NCBI GenBank assembly: GCA_016934935.1
Contig: JAFGRW010000097.1
Span: 1 to 44,363 of the forward strand
Direction of reading: 5' to 3'
Length of the DNA stretch: 44,363 nucleotides
Origin: Spirochaetota bacterium
GTDB taxonomy: Bacteria; Spirochaetota; UBA4802; JAFGJZ01
Both the position numbers and the translations under genes were made by a program. Under the pieces are notes generated by a model. That model was not told the origin of the DNA and ran no database searches. It worked only from the letters and a program-made list of their open reading frames with translations. Below, piece by piece: positions 42,247 through 44,363 of this stretch; positions within the stretch are counted from its first letter, which is position 1; every line of letters begins with the position of its first letter.

Positions 42247-43473
42247 CTATCTTGAAGCAAAATCCCGTATCACTTTCCCCTCAGCGATAACCGCGCGGGG
42301 GAAGGCTCCCAAATTGAAAGGGTCTTTATCCCAGACAACAAGACTGGCAAGCTTGCCTTCGGCGATTGATCCCAAATCTTTATCCAGCCCTAAAATCCGG
42401 GCACTGGCCGATGTTATCAAACCTATTGCTTCGGCCGGAGCCATTCCTTGAATAAGAAAATATTTTAATGAATCGCGCAAATGATGAGACAGTACAACAG
42501 GATGATCCGTCATAAGTGTATAGTCGACTCCACTTCCCATTAAAAGAGCCGGGTTTTGATAATAGGCATGCTTCAACTCGACCTTGTAATCAAAAGAACC
42601 TAGCGGACCGTATACAACAGGAATATTTTTTTGAGCTATTAATTCGAAAATTTCCCTGTTAAATACATCGCAAGCATGGTCGATAGTTATTTTCAGTTCA
42701 TATTTCTCGACCAGTTCAAGCAAATAAATGATATCGTCTTCTTTATGCACATGAACCTTGCATGTTTTCTTTCCATCAAGAATTTCGAGCAATGCTTTCT
42801 CGGTAGGGCTAAACTCCAACTCATGTTCAAGATGCACTATCTCAATTCTTTCCCGGCGTGTCTCTTCGTCAATTTTATCATCATTAAACTTCTCTTCGAT
42901 ATCGCTTAATGAATCCTCAAGCGAGCAGCGCTCCTTTTCTCTTTTTTGCAGCACCTCATCAAAAGTTGATTCAAGATGAGCATATACACCCATTCGGGTT
43001 GTAGGGCGTGTTCCTTTCCAGTTTCCGGTAGAACGCGGATTAAACCCAAGAGCCATCTTGTATCCATAATGTTTTATAAAAGCCTCATGGCGATTAAGGG
43101 CGAAGTTTTTTATAATCATGGCCTTGCCCCCCAAAAGGTTTCCACTTCCCGGAACAACACAACTATAAAGAACACCAAAATCGACCGCGTCCTTAAAAGC
43201 CCGGTCATCAAAATAGATGCTGTTAAGCGGATTATTAAGCGGAGTAATCTGATCTATCTCGTCATTTGTTTCGCCCTCTTCACCGGGCTCACCCTGACGC
43301 TCCATACCGATATGCGAATGGGGATCTATAAATGCCGGAGTAACAACCCCTTCGTAATCAAAATTGCAGGGCTCGCTACTTACCGAAACAATTCGGTCAC
43401 CCTCAATAGTGATATAACGACTTTCTGTTTCTGTAAAACCGTCGTAAAGCAAATCAGCTTTTATCTTCATCAT
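42247..43473 (-). CDS. Imidazolonepropionase-like amidohydrolase
   Basis: This 408-residue metal-dependent hydrolase has the classic amidohydrolase motifs: H52 and H54 in DPHSHIG, H241/H243 in KVHVH, H266 in TIDHACD and D323 in MTDHPVV. The final GSIAEGKLASLVVWDKDPF is the usual C-terminal beta-sandwich return. It cleaves cyclic or linear amide-type bonds in a cytoplasmic catabolic reaction; the substrate is unknown and no histidine-degradation genes accompany it. A charged helical insert sits at about 172-222 (FDEVLQKREKER...). AAGGTG precedes two possible start ATGs. Confidence 0.82.
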   Translation of the reverse strand: MMKIKADLLYDGFTETESRYITIEGDRIVSVSSEPCNFDYEGVVTPAFIDPHSHIGMERQGEPGEEGETNDEIDQITPLNNPLNSIYFDDRAFKDAVDFGVLYSCVVPGSGNLLGGKAMIIKNFALNRHEAFIKHYGYKMALGFNPRSTGNWKGTRPTTRMGVYAHLESTFDEVLQKREKERCSLEDSLSDIEEKFNDDKIDEETRRERIEIVHLEHELEFSPTEKALLEILDGKKTCKVHVHKEDDIIYLLELVEKYELKITIDHACDVFNREIFELIAQKNIPVVYGPLGSFDYKVELKHAYYQNPALLMGSGVDYTLMTDHPVVLSHHLRDSLKYFLIQGMAPAEAIGLITSASARILGLDKDLGSIAEGKLASLVVWDKDPFNLGAFPRAVIAEGKVIRDFASR

Positions 43474-43525
43474 GTTACACCTTGCACCGGGAAAATCCCT
43501 GACAATTTTCTTTTAAAAGATTACT

Positions 43526-43565
43526 AACTATTTTTTGACATACCAAAATCAACTATTTTTTGCCA
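43526..43565. repeat. Two 15-base direct repeats upstream of the YhhN gene
   Basis: AACTATTTTTTGACA (43526-43540) and AACTATTTTTTGCCA (43551-43565) differ by one base and are 25 bases apart. They lie between the divergent amidohydrolase and YhhN genes. A regulator binding site or simple duplication is possible. Confidence 0.45.
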
Positions 43566-43649
43566 AATGTCACTATAATTGACTATAACAGCAATTTTTT
43601 TATTGGAAAATTTGAATCGCTATCTTAATAATACGAACAGGTAATTCAA

Positions 43650-44303
43650 ATGATAAACAATTATCAGATTTTTATCGCATTCTATGCATTTGCTGTTCTA
43701 TGGGTTCTTGTTCTGGAGAATAGAAAATCATGCGTTTTTGTAAATATAAAGCCCATACCGGTCTTATTATGCTGTATTCTTCTCACTTCAATCTTATTAA
43801 ATATAGAGGCGCATATTGCGCTCTACAAATATGCGGTTCCCTTGGCACTTTTTTTCGGAGGTGTGGGTGACTACCTGATAGCCCGTCTCGATGATTTCCG
43901 ATACGGCATGATACTATTTTTTGCGGGACATTGTATTTATATTCTCTTTTTTATGGGCATCACGGGTTCAAACTTTAACCCCGGAGCTTTTTTAGCTTTA
44001 TTGCCTTCGGCAATTTATTTACCATTACTGATAAGGAAACTACGCAAAGGATATAAAAATTTAAGTTTACTGGTAACAGCATACGCGGTCACGCTTGGAA
44101 TAATGGTCTGCACAGCGGTTAACGTTTCAATTATTATCGGCGATATACGTTTCGCTGCAGGTGGCCTGTTTTTTATGTTATCGGATATTCTTTTGTCCCA
44201 GGAGATGTTACTGAAAAGGCGAGGACAAGCTTCACTTCTGGTTTTGCCTCTCTATTACAATGCTCAGCTTTTACTTACTCTTGCGGCCGCCGGCACTGTA
44301 TAA
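43650..44303 (+). CDS. YhhN/TMEM86-family lysoplasmalogenase-like membrane protein
   Basis: This 217-residue protein has about eight membrane helices. Family landmarks are the conserved lysine-proline in NIKPIPVLL, GGVGDYLIARLDDF, FFAGHCIYILFF and the late GGLFFMLSDILLS, with the conserved acidic residues of the YhhN family. Characterised relatives hydrolyse lysoplasmalogen, an ether lipid that is made by many anaerobes. AGGTAATTCAA precedes the ATG. From 44304 to the end I see no gene. Confidence 0.82.
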   Translation: MINNYQIFIAFYAFAVLWVLVLENRKSCVFVNIKPIPVLLCCILLTSILLNIEAHIALYKYAVPLALFFGGVGDYLIARLDDFRYGMILFFAGHCIYILFFMGITGSNFNPGAFLALLPSAIYLPLLIRKLRKGYKNLSLLVTAYAVTLGIMVCTAVNVSIIIGDIRFAAGGLFFMLSDILLSQEMLLKRRGQASLLVLPLYYNAQLLLTLAAAGTV

Positions 44304-44363
44304 GTGCAAGCGACCGTAAAACTCAAATAGTAATCAACGTCTGTATTTATCCAAAGAATAGCT

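Overview
The window reads as chromosomal DNA of a moderately AT-rich, Gram-negative, probably anaerobic and chemotactic bacterium. The Gram-negative call rests on several Sec-exported lipoproteins, an omptin-family outer-membrane beta-barrel, a second barrel-like protein and a lysophospholipid acyltransferase. The anaerobic call rests on a soluble chemoreceptor built on an [FeFe]-hydrogenase-like module. Gene style (SpoIIE phosphatase, STAS protein, SH3 lipoprotein, Rpn remnant, cyclase-ATPase-TPR regulator) fits the Spirochaetota or Fibrobacterota better than Proteobacteria, but no rRNA or tRNA is present and I do not assign a phylum. TGA is used as a stop.

Layout. 1-2100: a leftward TetR operon with two flavodoxin-fold proteins, ending in a strong terminator. 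2.4-8.4 kb: a HisKA_2 histidine kinase with an extracytoplasmic PAS domain, a tiny cysteine-rich ORF, a sulfotransferase-like protein, and a 1013-residue cyclase/NB-ARC/TPR regulator. 8.4-11.8 kb: a SAM riboswitch controlling metY and a fused metX-metW gene. 12-17.2 kb: a DUF2147 protein, an outer-membrane protein, a degenerate HD-GYP protein, prfC and a methyltransferase. 17.3-23.1 kb: a CreD-like membrane protein, a SpoIIE phosphatase convergent with a STAS protein, a possible small RNA, and proA. 23.3-27.1 kb: a leftward surface operon of omptin homologue, lipoprotein, and YiiX-like lipoprotein with an octamer repeat. 27.4-36.4 kb: a GH3 glycosidase, an acyltransferase, an Rpn remnant, an SH3 lipoprotein, a six-cysteine secreted protein, a helical unknown and metG. 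36.6-44.3 kb: a membrane AraC regulator, an RDD protein, a DUF5107-like lipoprotein, the hydrogenase-like chemoreceptor, an amidohydrolase and a YhhN protein.

The strongest new observation is at 26.94-27.14 kb. Ten perfect 8-bp repeats lie between a strong Shine-Dalgarno plus GTG start and the lipoprotein reading frame. The frame is open through the repeats and completes a good lipoprotein signal peptide, but with ten copies the GTG is one base out of frame. Eleven or eight copies would restore it. This looks like a slipped-strand phase-variation switch, seen here in the off phase, controlling a surface operon that also encodes a protease homologue.

Other points are the H-cluster-like chemoreceptor lacking the proton-relay cysteine, the MetX-MetW fusion under a riboswitch whose downstream hairpin covers the Shine-Dalgarno, and two regulator genes whose predicted -10 boxes lie so close to the ATG that the mRNAs may be leaderless.
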